64,000 nucleotides of DNA from Akebia trifoliata (Eukaryota > Streptophyta > Magnoliopsida > Ranunculales > Lardizabalaceae). The notes beneath the pieces were generated by a model. That model was not told the origin of the DNA. It saw only the letters and a list, made by a program, of their open reading frames with translations, and ran no database searches. The stretch is taken from the NCBI GenBank assembly GCA_017979445.1, contig CM030704.1, positions 15,359,658-15,423,657 on the forward strand, read 5' to 3'. A program made the position numbers and the translations under genes. Position 1 is the stretch's first letter; the number at the start of each line of letters is the position of its first letter. Below, piece after piece: positions 1-10,737 of this stretch.

Positions 1-2175
1 GAAAAAAAAATAAACAAATAACGACGTACCATCTCAGCCGAAACGAGACTCCCGCATGGCTGCCTCCAACTCTAGCTCCTGGATGTGAGCTGCCTGGCCC
101 TCAAGTGAGCCTCCTGCTCCTCGAGCTGAGTAGCCTGCTCCTCCACCTCACCTAGCCAGCCCTAGAGCCCTCCACCTGTTCTCCATATCCACTGCCCTCG
201 TCGCTTAGGCCTCGATCACTTCGTAGCCCTCTCGAAGACGACGAAGATCATCAGCCTGAAAACAAGAAAATCAACCAAGTAAGAATGATAAAATGCAAAA
301 AATTTTAAAAGAAAGAAGGCAATGACAGAGTACGTACCGTCATGGCATGCTCTTGTAGCAATACCCCTCCAATCTCGGTAATCCCGACTCTAGCAGTGAC
401 TGCAGGCATGATGCATCCAATAGACGCCTCTCAGAACCATACCTGGTACTCTCCAGCCACCACCAGTCCAGCAGCATCTACGCCCATCGCCTGGACGAGA
501 TACTCATCTACCATCATAGCCCCCGAGATAGGCTCAGGTGGAGCAACAGGGATGCGAAGGCTCCCGTCGTGCTGGAAAAACAAGCGCTCCCCTAGATAAA
601 ATGTGTATCTCTGCTTGCCGATGAAGTAGGGGTAGCGTTATCATCTGGTGTTACGCCTATAGGCGTTCCGCACCTTCTGCCTCCCGCTAACGGTACGGGG
701 CAGATCTCGCAAAGTAACAGAAAATATCTGCAAAAGAGATAGTCAGATAACATATATGGATAGCTTCGAGGTCAAACAGAAAGGAAAAGGTTAGATTACT
801 CACATCTCGAAGCCGGTACCGATCAATGTGGGCCCGGGCACTCCTAGGGCTGCTCCTAATAGCCCTGGCATCTCTCGTAGCCCAAAAGGCGCCCAACCGA
901 TAGCCCTCATCAAGATAGCGACGAGTGGATAGATAGAAGGGAAAATATACATGAACAAAAATCTAGAAGAGAGGGTGCAGAACGTCAAACGATGAACGAG
1001 ATATGAAGGAAAAAGCTAAAACGAAACAAAATAAGGACTTGTTTTACCTCGATAAACTGCCAGAAGAATCGTGTGGAGATCCCAGCTCCACAGAGCGCGG
1101 TAATCCCCTCAATGACCCGGTCTAAACCCGCCATAATAGTACCATAAATGAGGCTACCCCAATCAAAATCGCCAATGTGGTCGATATCACGCATGACAGA
1201 GAGGAATGTGGTGGAACAGAAGAATCATCCTCAAGAAAGAAGAAGAAGAACAGATATTGATGAGGAAGGAAGCAAATACGGAAAATAATGTCGAAGTCTC
1301 TATCTCCAAACCGGGCAGAACTCTCTCGATAAGTGTGAGGGGCCCCGTCCTCCCCCTCGATCAACAACAAGCCCATCAGCACCTCCGTGCTAATACTACC
1401 CTGCTTCCCCACCATGGAGGCAGGGACTCTGGTGATGCCCAATAGCTCGCCCACCTCCTGGATAGATAGCATAGTCAAGGGCAGAGGCACTCTATCCATA
1501 ACAATGCCCGTAATCGCCACAAAATCCGAAGGCCTGATGCCTATCTCCACCTCAGGCATATGGAATGAGTGGGTCGCTGGAAACCATCTCTCTACCATGG
1601 CTAAAAATAGGGGTCGATCCGCCTTGAAAGACAGTATCTGCAGGAAGGCTCCAAAGCCTACTGTAGCAAACTGTGTCATGATGTCGTCAGAAAATAGGGT
1701 AGCAGTCGATAAAAAGGTGCTCCACCTCCCACGAAAACTAGCTGAAGGATAAGGGGTAGGAATGTCTAACCGAACAAGCATAGAGACATGCCTCCCTAAT
1801 CCTCGGAGAAGAAAGGTATCCGGAACCCTCTCACTCTCCTCCGCAGGGATCTCCACCCTAGGAACCTCCCTATCGACTCTACCGGTACCTATGCTTATCT
1901 GCTCGGCCTCAGCCACCACGTCGACCTCTGCCACCACTGCCGCTCGGTAGATCCTCAGCGGGACCACTATGAGAAGAACTGGCCTCATCTGCCCTGCTAC
2001 TGGATGAGGAACCGACCACTGAAGCTAAATCAGTCCTCCGGGAAGGTTGTCTCGGCCAACCATACTCTATCGCCACCCCAGATCCCAACGCAAAGCGAGC
2101 CTAGGTCCTGGGCCTCGCCTCCTCCTCTTCGTCCGGAGAACGCCTCGCCACTCGAGTCCGTCTCTCTCTAGCCAT
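1..2175 (-). pseudogene. Plant mobile domain (PMD) protein gene, degraded, antisense inside a Tat element
   Basis: The PMD is a plant domain found in MULE-type transposons, Tat retrotransposon extra ORFs and a few host genes; its biochemical role here is unknown. The start at 2175 opens MARERRTRVARRSPDEEEE and stops at about 2101. A shifted frame from 1988 encodes 288 residues with the PMD core at about residues 105-175 (LFLAMVERWFPATHSFHMPE, then IGIRPSDFVAITGI). The next frame continues at 1194 with DWGSLIYGTIMAGLDRVIEG. Three short introns with GT..AG ends fit the minus strand: 963-1047, 728-803 and 256-337, the last ending TTGTTTTCAG. The C-terminal end (below 255) reads as a charged coiled coil, EEQATQLEEQEAHLRARQ. 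Stops and frameshifts (near 2101, 1930 and 420) make it non-functional as read. The left end may run beyond base 1. PMD assignment is fairly sure; exon boundaries less so. Confidence 0.62.
256..337 (-). other. Candidate spliceosomal intron of the PMD gene
   Basis: On the minus strand the 5' splice site reads ATGACG|GTACGTAC and the 3' site TTGTTTTCAG|GCTGATG, with a pyrimidine-rich stretch before the AG. It separates the exon reading toward EIGGVLLQEHAMT from the coiled-coil exon. This is one of three such introns (also 728-803 and 963-1047). Confidence 0.5.
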
Positions 2176-2225
2176 TTGTAAGGTATTAACACACTGAGCC
2201 GGCGAGAGAAAATGTCCTACTTGCC

Positions 2226-2790
2226 TATCTCAAGGTAACCCCAATTACCCAATCCGCCCAACTCAATCAAACCCAGTCAATTATGAGTCGAACCTACCCA
2301 ACTCAATCAAACCCAGTCGATTTTGAGCCAAACCTACCCAACTCAACCAAACCCAGTCAACTCAAAGTCAAACCCAGTCAACCCAATTCAAACCTAGCCA
2401 AGCCTATCCAATCCCAGTCAACTCAAGTCGAACCCAGTCAACTCGAGCCAAACCTATCCAAACCCAGTCAACTCGAGTCAAACCTAGCCAAACCTAATCC
2501 ATCCAAGTCAAATTCAGTCTAATCTGAGTTTAAACCCAATTAACCCAGTCAACCCACTCAACTTAGTCAACCAAACCAACCCAACCAAACCTAGTCAACC
2601 CAGTTTTATCCCTAGACCGAGTCGACCCAATCAATCCAAACCCACCCACTAAGTCTAGTCGACTCAAGGTCGACTCCATCAACCAAAGTCAATTCAACCC
2701 AGTCTGACCCCAAACCGAGTCAAACTAGTTTAAAACCTAGTCAACCTAATCAAAGCCAATCAAAACCTAGTCAAACCCGGTTTAAACCCA
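2226..2790. repeat. Degenerate short tandem repeat, CCCAGTCAACTCRAGTCAA type
   Basis: Words such as AACCCAGTCAACTC, GAGTCAAACCTAGCC and ACCCAACTCAATCAAACC recur many times in about 560 bp with irregular spacing of roughly 20-40 bp. Base use is strongly strand-biased (few G on the + strand). The block lies just upstream of the antisense PMD start and inside the Tat element. Open frames in it are by-products of the repeat. Confidence 0.75.
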
Positions 2791-4189
2791 AAACCATACC
2801 CCATTCGTACCCACAGACCGCCACAACCCTATCAAGAGATCATTGGAAAGCAAGCAAGCATGGGTTCTCAAAGCAAACAAAACGAAATATTCATTTTTAA
2901 AGCGAAATGGGAAACGTGAAAAGAAACATAAGCATGATCAAATAAAATAAAAAATAAAAAATAAAAAGAGAAAAAAAGAGAAAAATCTGGTTCGTTCAAA
3001 TAATTCCCAAACAAACCAAAGCCAACCAGTCCTATACCAAACCCAAACGGCCCTCAAACTACATCTCTTCCCGCCCAAAAACAATTCCCAAAACCAATCT
3101 ATACCATCACTTCTTCACTAAACAATCCCTCAAACAAACCACCCGGTTCCCCATGTACCACCCTAAACAGTCCCAACTTCGGCCTACTAGAAAAACCAAA
3201 ATCACCCCTTAACCGTCAAATTACTACCCTAAAAGGCCAATCCATTTCAACCCTTAAACCTCAAACAGTCCCACTCCTTAAAACAGTCTCAGAACTACCA
3301 TGAATCAGTTTCAAACCAAGCAATCCTAGTGTCCCACCATGTAAATCCGAAATTGGAAAATCTTCTCACCCAACCTAATCAACACCCAACCATCACTATC
3401 CATGTCACCCTCGTCTATCCCAAAACAATCCAAATACTTACCAACCCAAGAGTTGGGCCAATCCGAAAGTCCGCCAGTCTCATCATCCGCAATACCCACA
3501 TCTATATTGTTGTCCATTTTAATCCAACCCCATCTTTCACCACCATAGAGCATGCATGAACATCCACCCCACTCTCACCCTCACAGGATCCACCTTCAAC
3601 CATCATCCCTTCGAAACTACACAAGCCCACCACCCCCATGCATTCAAGGCCAAGCACATAATACAATAACAATTTAAATAAGGCAAGCAAGATAAAGAGA
3701 CAACAACCGACAATGAAAGATAATATACACAGTTCTCAAAACATGAAGACAATTCAAAAAGCAAGCATGACTCGTCTCAGACATTCGGAGAATCATCACA
3801 ATATAAAAAAGTCAAAATAAAGGCAATAAAATGACCAAGGAAAAGTCTCTGTTTGGTAATAATCGAGTTGTTCGCTATCATTTTCACATGGCAAAATAAA
3901 GGAGGGAAGAAGAAGATTAAAACAAAAATAAAAACTCACTTCTAACACGTAACTCGCCCAAGAAGCTCTCCAAAGCTTTAATCCACTCTCACAAGCACCC
4001 AAAGATCGCGCACGCACTCCAAATAAACCCAACGATCACACCAAATGCTCAAACCAACAAAAAGCAAGAAGAAGATAAAGGGAAGTGAGAAGAATCGCCA
4101 AAAGTCGCCAGAGAGAAGAAGGGAACGACGAAAGAAAAGGAAGGAAAATCGAAAATGGAAGGGCGCGAGGCTTAAAACGTTTGAAATTC
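2791..4189. other. Non-coding interior of the Tat element
   Basis: AC-rich sequence with A-rich runs near 2945-2985. Short open frames here (for example 3326-3690 on both strands) show no recognisable domain. It lies between the PMD gene and the element's 3' LTR. I see no gene. Confidence 0.5.
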
Positions 4190-4407
4190 TTATTGGTCCG
4201 TGTTACTAGTACGGATAAGACAAGGAATGCGTCATCCGTGTCACTAGCACGGATAAGGGGAATTTGGTTCGAACCGTTTCTCATACACGGAAGAAGAAAA
4301 TTCGGTTGAACCCGTTCCCCAAACAAGGACGAAATGGAATCGAGAGCCATCCGTGCCTCAAACACGTATGAAAGTGAATATAGAACTATCCGTGCCTCAA
4401 GCACGGA
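4190..4407. repeat. Spaced palindromic repeat, ATCCGTG-N6-CACGGAT
   Basis: Four to five imperfect copies of a short palindrome, each about 20 bp with arms TCCGTG/CACGGA, at about 4197, 4239, 4290 (partial), 4348 and 4388. Inner bases vary (TTACTAGT, TCACTAG, CCTCAAG). Spacing is roughly 40-55 bp. It lies about 430 bp before the 3' LTR. It resembles a family of short hairpins; function unknown. Confidence 0.6.
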
Positions 4408-4409
4408 TC

Positions 4410-4835
4410 AGCAAAAAAAAAAATCAAATAAAAATCAAAAAAATCAAAAACCCAAAAAGTCAGAAAAATCAAAATAAAAAAAAATAAAAAAAAACAAAAA
4501 AAAAATTTAATAATAAAAATAATAATAATAATCCTTTCGAGTTATATCTAATGTCAATTTGACAAAAACACGATTGAGAAATACCCTAAATCTCAAAAAT
4601 CACTAATCTTCATCAAATCCAAGGTCTCACACGAGCTCCGCGCCATCGAGATCAAGGAATCAATAAGGTAACTCTGTCAGACCCCGTGCTTGAGTAACCA
4701 TTTTTCTACAAAAGACATCACTTCAACCGGTTAATTCAAAGTCGTGTTTTGCAAAATTTCGTCTTGCCCGTACAAATAGGGTTTTAGTCTATTCTTTGCA
4801 GTTCTTTGCACGCAATTCCTGCAAAGAAGGGCAGC
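4410..4835 (+). other. 3' end of Tat interior, conserved with the element at 50.8-51.2 kb
   Basis: A-rich stretch (4410-4530), then sequence beginning near CCTTTCGAGT that is found reverse-complemented at about 50857-51165. Shared words include CACACGAGCTC, GCGCCATCGAGATCAAGGAA, GACCCCGTGCTTGAGT and CTTTGCACGCAATTCCTGCA. Being conserved next to two LTRs of one family, this is element interior, not flanking DNA. Confidence 0.7.
4821..4835 (+). other. Polypurine tract before 3' LTR
   Basis: GCAAAGAAGGGCAGC directly precedes the LTR start. The matching position in the - strand element reads GCAAAGAATGGCAGC, and the family I element has AAAGAGGGGCAT. A purine tract here primes plus-strand synthesis in LTR retrotransposons. 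Confidence 0.6.
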
Positions 4836-6343
4836 TATAGACACCCCAATTTGAACGAGCCCTCACTCGGAAGGGCCCAAAAACAGTAATTTTCCGAATA
4901 AATCTGGCCAATGGCCCTTGATGGCCTGAATCATCGAAACATGACATTTTCGCCAAAATCAAAGCCTCTAACACCTCTCAATGGTTTATTAGGTCCACCA
5001 AGAGGATTCGGCATGCTCCCATCCACCTCACTCCATTCGAAATACCAATTTTCCAACAAAATAGGCCAACGGGCCTCTAAGGCCCAAAACGATGAAAATG
5101 GCAATCTTGAGTAAATTAAGGCCCCAAGACCACCAATGGTCTAAGGACCCACAAGAAGGGTTGTGACCCATCCCACATGTGTTCAACATCACCGCTCCAT
5201 ACTTACATCCAAAGATCGATAAAATCCTCCAACAGGCCTAAAAGCCCCGATTTGTCAACCGTGGCATTTTTGATCAAATCATAGATTTCAAAAACACAAA
5301 AAAAAATTATTATTAAAAAGGAAAAAAGGTGAGACGTGGGAAACCTACCCGTCACCTAGCATCTACCGCTCCACCCCAAATTCGGGAACACACCTAAACC
5401 CACCGAAGGCCACAAGCCCGCAACTCGGGCCTAAATTCAGGGGCAACCTTACCCAGTAACCCAAAAGGAAGCGAAGCCCAAAAACAACCTCCCTGCAAAA
5501 GCCAACCAAGATACGCCTTACCAAGCCAAAACAACCACAACCCGCCGAAACCCAAGGCCAATACACGGAAAAGCCCACGAACGAGGACCCAAGCCAACGC
5601 AGGACCGAACCCAGAACCGCAACCCAGGACCCAGGACCCACATCAACCAAGCAACCCCGCAAGAGCAAAAGATGGCACAGGGCAGCACCACCCGGCACCG
5701 CCCGCAGCGAAGCACCCACCCAAGCACCGCGCGCCAAAAGCACCGCAACCCAGACCGACCCGAACCGAAACCGAGCACAGCTCTAACCACCAACATCACA
5801 ACCCCATGACAACAGACCCAACACACCAGCACGCGCGAACATCAAACAACCACCCACAGCACAACCCAGAGCGACACCCATCACCGTCATTAAACACTCC
5901 CACAAAATCACCGCAACCCGGACCGCCCTCATCATCAACCAACGAACCCACACCCTTCGCTAATCAAACAACCACCATCAACCAATCAACCAATCTCATC
6001 ACTCATCCTCTCATCACAAATGCCACATGGCAGCAGCTCCGATCGCCTCCCAAAATCAATTTCACACCTCACCCATCAACCCAACCTAACACGCTTTCTC
6101 GAAACAACCCTCTTACACCCCCACTCCTCCCATCAACCATCACTCATCTCATCCCACCAAACACTCTATCCAAATGAATTGGGTAGGATCCAACCCATTT
6201 GGATCTAACCTCACCCATTTTCACTCATTACACATTTACTCTCCATTCCACATTAAAGTTCACACCTTTCACTTCAAATACCCATGCCATTCTCTATTCT
6301 CTCAATTCTTCACCCCATTATACCCCCAAACCTCCTCAACTCC

Positions 6344-6351
6344 TATAAATA
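6344..6351 (+). promoter_or_regulatory. TATA box of LTR
   Basis: TATAAATA in CTCCTATAAATACCCC, at the same relative place as TATAAATA at 54490-54497 in the solo LTR of this family. It is the likely core promoter of the U3 region. Confidence 0.55.
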
Positions 6352-6991
6352 CCCCCTTCCCTCCTTTCAAAAAGGAATACCAATTTCACCAAGTTCCCAA
6401 AGAGAAAAAAAAAAGGGCTCACTCTCTCTACTCCTTCTTACTAATCTCTCATAACAATTCTAAAAAAAAAAAAAAGTTTCACTATCAATTCACCAAGGAT
6501 TCAAGAGAAGTCGAAGAAGAAGAAGAAGAAAAGAAAAGGAAAGAAGCTTCAAGGTGGGTTCTAGACTCCCCCTCCCTTCTCTCTCTCTAACCTTCTCCTC
6601 TTCTCTTTTCTAATATCCCCCTCTTCTATTTTATTTTACTTTTTAATGATTGGACCCCAAGGCTAAAGGCTCATAAGGGTCATTTCCATCAATGAAATGA
6701 CCCTATGATCAAGCCAAAAGTGAATCCTTATTTATCGTACAAAGCACACACACGTGGCACTTTTATTTTCATCATGTTTTAAAAAATAAAAAATGACCGA
6801 ATTATTTGAGGTTACCGACACTTGGCGGGGAGAAAGGGGTACCTAACACCTTCCCTTTTCTCCAATCGAAACGCTTACCCAAATCTCTAGTATCGATCAA
6901 TCCTATCCGTTGCGAGTCACTAATGCCAAAAAATGGCAATTTTTCGAAAAATATGCACGGGTGACCATTCACACCCATTCACAATTTGAAT

Positions 6992-7003
6992 GGTGGCGAC
7001 TCC
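6992..7003 (+). other. PBS-like motif inside the LTR
   Basis: GGTGGCGACTCC, 49 bp before the LTR end. It matches the first bases of the tRNA-Arg-type primer binding site seen after the LTR at 36005. Equivalent copies lie in every family I and II LTR here (for example 55217-55228, 57266-57278 and reverse 36060-36072). Confidence 0.6.
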
Positions 7004-7052
7004 AAATCATAGTATATGTGGACATCGTAAGGATGAAAACCACGTGTCCACA

Positions 7053-7970
7053 GCTTGGTAGATAGATAGATTATTTTCCTACTGCTAAGGGAGAGCAAGA
7101 AACAAAAGAGAATTCTGGTTTTTTAACCAGCGCCCCCTTTTGGGTATGCGGGTACTAAGAGTCCTCTCACTACCAACCAGCAGACATCATCTGGCTGGGT
7201 CTTGCCGGTATCAACAACGAGAAAAAACAACCAAATGGAAACAGCAACTAACTATGGCTCTTAGCCTATAAACAATGTCCTAAGAGTAGGGAGATTAAAA
7301 CAAAACATAGGGAGTGCCTAGACAACGACCCCAGTCTTGGGCTGTAGTAAGTAGATGAAGAGGTCATTTTACCCCTTGACCTTGAAGATGGGTAATATAT
7401 ACTCATACAATGTTTGCACCAATCTGACCTAGCTGGGGAGTGATCGTAGTTCGCGATAAAAACAAGATAGCAAGCGAGCGTACCTTTGTTCGCTTCTCCA
7501 CCAAGCATAGAAGTTCAATGATAATTGTAAGTCAGTGGATACTTAAGGAAACTCCGATTCGATCCACCCCCAGGTCACAAGGAGAGGTTCACCATGATGG
7601 GGGGTACTTCTTTTTTTTGTTCCGTTCCTCCAAGAATGAAATGCATAGGGGACCATCCTTTTTTCTTTTTTGCGGCATGCTCCTCAGATTTACGGATTCG
7701 CAGGGGGCCTCAGGCCCTACTTAGTTGACTGACAATGACAAAGGCTTGCGAAACTAAGTAGGGCCTTTTGAATTGAATCTTAAGTAGTCTATCAGTGTGC
7801 GAAGCGGCTTTGCCCCTTTTCAGTAGGGGAGCGAAAGGTTAGACCGACGAAAGTCAGCGAACAATGGTTCTGAAGGTATGTCATTCACCCTTTATTATCC
7901 TAACATTGAGCTAAGTAAATTCGTAACCTATGTGCAGCATAGTATAATGAAGGCTACACATCGACGCTCT
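7053..7970. other. Probable mitochondrial-derived segment (NUMT)
   Basis: About 920 bp between two LTRs with a texture unlike the surrounding AT-rich repeats: balanced base use, G/C homopolymers, and phrases such as GCGAAGCGGCTTTGCCCC, AGTAGGGGAGCGAAAGGTTA and ACCAGCGCCCCCTTTTGGG that I associate with plant mitochondrial intergenic DNA. It holds a perfect 15-bp inverted repeat at 7712-7766. No complete gene is visible; open frames at 7266-7724 have no known domain. The assignment rests on recognition of style, not alignment. A degraded unknown repeat is the alternative. Confidence 0.42.
7712..7766. repeat. Perfect 15-bp inverted repeat (stem-loop)
   Basis: AGGCCCTACTTAGTT at 7712-7726 and its exact reverse complement at 7752-7766, separated by 25 bp. 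Stem-loops like this are common in plant mitochondrial transcripts, which fits the NUMT reading of the segment. Confidence 0.85.
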
Positions 7971-9611
7971 TGTAGACACCTCATGTTTGCACGCGCCTGA
8001 TTAATCAACTCGTCAACCCGATCGCAATGATTCCCAATGATGGATGTGTATTCCATTGCTTTATTTCATTACCAGATGTGTTTCAGAAATCCAGATGAGG
8101 TATCTCGAACTGACAAAACCTTAGAAACCACTCTACGTTAGAAAAATACGACTCCAGAAATATAGAAATCATCATCTTGTAGACCCAAAAAGAAGTTTCA
8201 CAAAAAAATCACTAAAAATTATCAAATTACCAAAATACCCCTAACCTCAAAACAACCCTAGAGCCTACGTTACGATTAGGAAAATCCTTTCGAACACATA
8301 AAATAATAAATCGGAACCAAATAAATCATTTCACCGATTTTAATAGAATTCGACAAAATTACGAAAATGCCCCTCATAAAGTTCATGACCATTTCACACA
8401 AAAAAATTTCATACATGACACAAACTAATACTTCCATTGAATTCCTTACGAAAATCGATTCTAAAACATCCTACAACATTAAAAATCGATTTAAAACGTA
8501 AAAAGTCCTCTCCGGGCAAAACGGTAATTCACAATTTCATAATTAAAAATTTTGAAATTAATAAATAAAATATTAAATAATTAAGTGAAACATTGATGAA
8601 ATTAATTAAAATTTTGAATTAAAAAAATCGATCAATCAGGCTTTCAAGTAAAATTGTTGAGGGTTCATGAGATATTTTTTTATGGACCCCTCCATTTGGG
8701 GGGTCCAAAGAATTAAAGATATAATAGAGTGGGGTGCTCCAAAAATTTAAAGTCAAGGTATTAAAGTCAATCAAGTAAGACTAAGTCAAAAATTAAAGTC
8801 AATTAAGCAAGACTAAAGTTAAGACATTAAAAGTCAATCAATTAAGATTAAAGTCAAAATATTAAAAGTCAATAAATAAGACCAAAAGTCAAAATCATAA
8901 TAGAGTCTAACTAAACACAACTCCACCTAAAACAATTCTAATTAAAACACAACTCTACCTAAAACAAGTTTAACTAAAACAAAAAACTCTAATTAAAACA
9001 CTAACTCTATCAAAATCAACCTTAAAAAAAATCTATAATAGGGGTGCTCACACCCTATTTTCGTATCAAGTCATAAATCCTAAGCGAAGTAGGTCTAAAA
9101 GCCCCCCTAGCCTCCCATAAACCTATTTTGGAGTCCCAACTCCTTACCTAACATCTATTCTTCGATTTTAGCCCAGAAAACACCTAAAAGTCCTTCGAAA
9201 ACACCCTAAAACCCATAGCAAACTTTAAGAATCCAGACCAAGAAAGAAGAGATACCTTGCCTTGGAGATCGAAAATCAATCCGGAGACAGAACAAAGCAA
9301 GAAGTACGGTACAAGGAGTAATTTTTGTCAGATGTGAGGGAACAAAGTCTTTGCTATCGGAAAGGTATAACTTTTTTTTTTTTTATTATCTAGGTTTTTT
9401 TAGCAATGTAACTTATTTGGGAAATTAGTAGAAACACCTTCCAACCCCGTAACATGATCCCTGAATTCAATTTTTTTTCTGTTCTAGATTAGTCCTTTAT
9501 CTGTTTAGAGTCATTGATCGGTTCCTAGACCGTAATAACTAGGTGGTGACTCCCAAACCTCAAGGGTCAAAAGCAGATCCGCGCACCCCGCGGATCGAGG
9601 GCGCTTTTTCA
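7971..9611 (+). repeat. Family I LTR, single copy (1641 bp)
   Basis: It starts TGTAGACACCTCATGTTTGC and ends GGGCGCTTTTTCA, and aligns with the LTRs at 55602-57333 (forward) and 25638, 29888 and 36005 (reverse). Shared landmarks include TTAATCAACTCGTCAACCCG near the start, the region before CACACCCTATTTTCGTATC, and GGTGGTGACTCCC near the end. Flanks are GCTCT (left) and CACCA (right), so no TSD is seen. No PBS follows and no purine tract precedes. It is either an old solo LTR or the product of recombination between elements. Confidence 0.8.
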
Positions 9612-10184
9612 CACCAGCTTAAACAGCAACATTGAGGGATGAGTGGTGTTCTATGAGTAAAATCCATTTTATTTCTTATTGCCACACCATCTTCCCAAAC
9701 GGCTTAGACGCAGCTTCATCGTCTTCGGAAGGAGACCGGTCGATTGAAACTATCAAGCTGATTGGTTTCATTCTATCATAGAGCCACTAATACTTTAAAT
9801 TTGATTTCTGATTAGAGAGAGAGAGAAAGAGAGAGAGGGAGGAAGAATGGATATTAGTGAGGAACCATCGCAGAGATCTCATCGATGAAGCATATAAAGA
9901 ATACTGATGTAGACAAAGACAGGATCATGGCAAATTCTCATAAAGGTTCAATCGAAGCATGGGTTATTGTTACTGTAAGACGACACATTCATGAGTTTAA
10001 TCTTGAAATCTTTGCTCTGCAACCTATTAAAGTTCCTAGCATTCTATTTATTTCATCCATAAAACGTTTAAGTTGAAATCAAATCTGAAGAGTTTTTTTT
10101 CCAATCTATTTCTACGGTCAGATTTGAAGGTTCTATGATTACAATAGATTTCATGTTGGGTTGCATCGATTTCCATGCAGTCGC
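9612..10184. other. Unassigned sequence with GA microsatellite
   Basis: There is no recognisable gene. A (GA)n tract lies at about 9813-9842. A short open frame at 9885-10076 shows no domain; it could be the degraded start of the adjacent golgin-like pseudogene, but I cannot show that. Confidence 0.4.
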
Positions 10185-10737
10185 TCAGGGTGTTGGTGGC
10201 TTGAAAGAAGAATGTAATGATGTAGAGTTGGTTAGAGTTACCTTGGAAACTCTTGTGAATATCTCGACACCAATTGATGTTGCACAAGGACTAAAGAATG
10301 AAGTCCAACCAGTTTTAATGAACTCTGATTCACTTTTCCAAGAAGTAGAAAACGTTTCTCTTCTTTTTTAAGTTTGTTGACAGAGGAAGACTTTTATACC
10401 ATACTTCAACTTTGGACATCCCTTCATAGACAGTCCCCGAATAGGTTATAGGAAGCAATTCTTACCATGCCTCATAGAATAACTCGTCTTATGGATATAC
10501 TGATGGATCGTGAGGTGAGACCTTGTTAATTTTTACTTATTTGACCTGTGAAACTTGGGAAATTCAAAAATTGGGGTCTCGAGGGTGCATTGGGCAAGAC
10601 CTATTACTGAACAATCTGCTTCATAAAAGTGCATCCAATCAGATACTATTAAAGGAAACTACGGGTTTCGAGCCTTTCAAATCGATTTTGAATCTCAGAG
10701 ATAGCACCTACAATTTCACCCAAATGAGTGAATTTTG
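10185..10737 (+). pseudogene. GC6: Golgin candidate 6 (p115/Uso1-like) fragment
   Basis: Plant golgin candidate 6 is the p115/Uso1-type tethering factor that works in ER-Golgi traffic; its N-terminal half is an armadillo-like repeat domain. Residues here match that domain in order: LKEECNDVELVRVTLETLVN, then TPIDVAQGLKNEVQPVLMNS, then (frame change) LLTEEDFYTILQLW and ITRLMDILMDREV, then (frame change) QDLLLNNLLHKSASNQILLK and GFEPFKSILNLRDSTYNFTQ. About 30 residues expected between EIQK and QDLL are missing. There are several stops and at least two frameshifts, and no full-length start. It covers only about 180 residues of a protein near 900. The right end may coincide with an exon end, which favours a captured or duplicated genomic piece, but this is not proven. 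Confidence 0.72.

Larger units (their letters stand above)
1..7052 (+). mobile_element. 3' portion of a Tat-type Ty3/gypsy LTR retrotransposon
   Basis: The window opens inside this element. Its right end is a 2.2-kb LTR (4836-7052) preceded by a purine-rich tract, so this is the 3' LTR and the interior lies to the left. The gag-pol part must be left of base 1 or lost; no sense pol is visible here. The roughly 300 bp just before the LTR match, in the opposite orientation, the roughly 300 bp next to the LTR at 48748-50856, showing that both belong to one family. The interior carries an antisense PMD pseudogene, a degenerate tandem repeat and a palindromic repeat. Tat-lineage elements are known to carry extra ORFs, some antisense and some PMD-like, near the 3' LTR. 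The lineage is inferred from that cargo and from the related element at 48.7-64 kb. The 5' LTR and left TSD are outside the window. Confidence 0.72.
4836..7052 (+). repeat. Family II LTR, 3' LTR of the first Tat element (2217 bp)
   Basis: It starts TATAGACACCCCAATTTGAA (TG mutated to TA) and ends CACGTGTCCACA. It aligns from start to end with the LTRs at 52986-55276 and 48748-50856 (reverse). It contains a TATA box at 6344-6351, a pyrimidine-rich region downstream of it, and GGTGGCGACTCC 49 bp before the end. Only this LTR of the element is in the window. Open frames inside it (5363-5832 reverse, 5806-6590 forward) have no known domain and reflect biased composition. Confidence 0.85.

Noticed and set aside
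2283..2522. 79-residue frame with SNLAKP/PSQLE repeats
   Set aside because: Product of the CCCAGTCAA tandem repeat, with no start context or domain.
5363..6590. Open frames of 67-138 residues in the LTR, both strands
   Set aside because: They lie wholly inside a non-coding LTR, have biased composition (Pro/His/Thr or Gly/Trp/Val rich), and are not kept open in the sister LTRs.
7971..9611. Reading this LTR as the 5' LTR of a complete element
   Set aside because: No primer binding site follows and no same-orientation partner or pol follows; flanks do not form a TSD.
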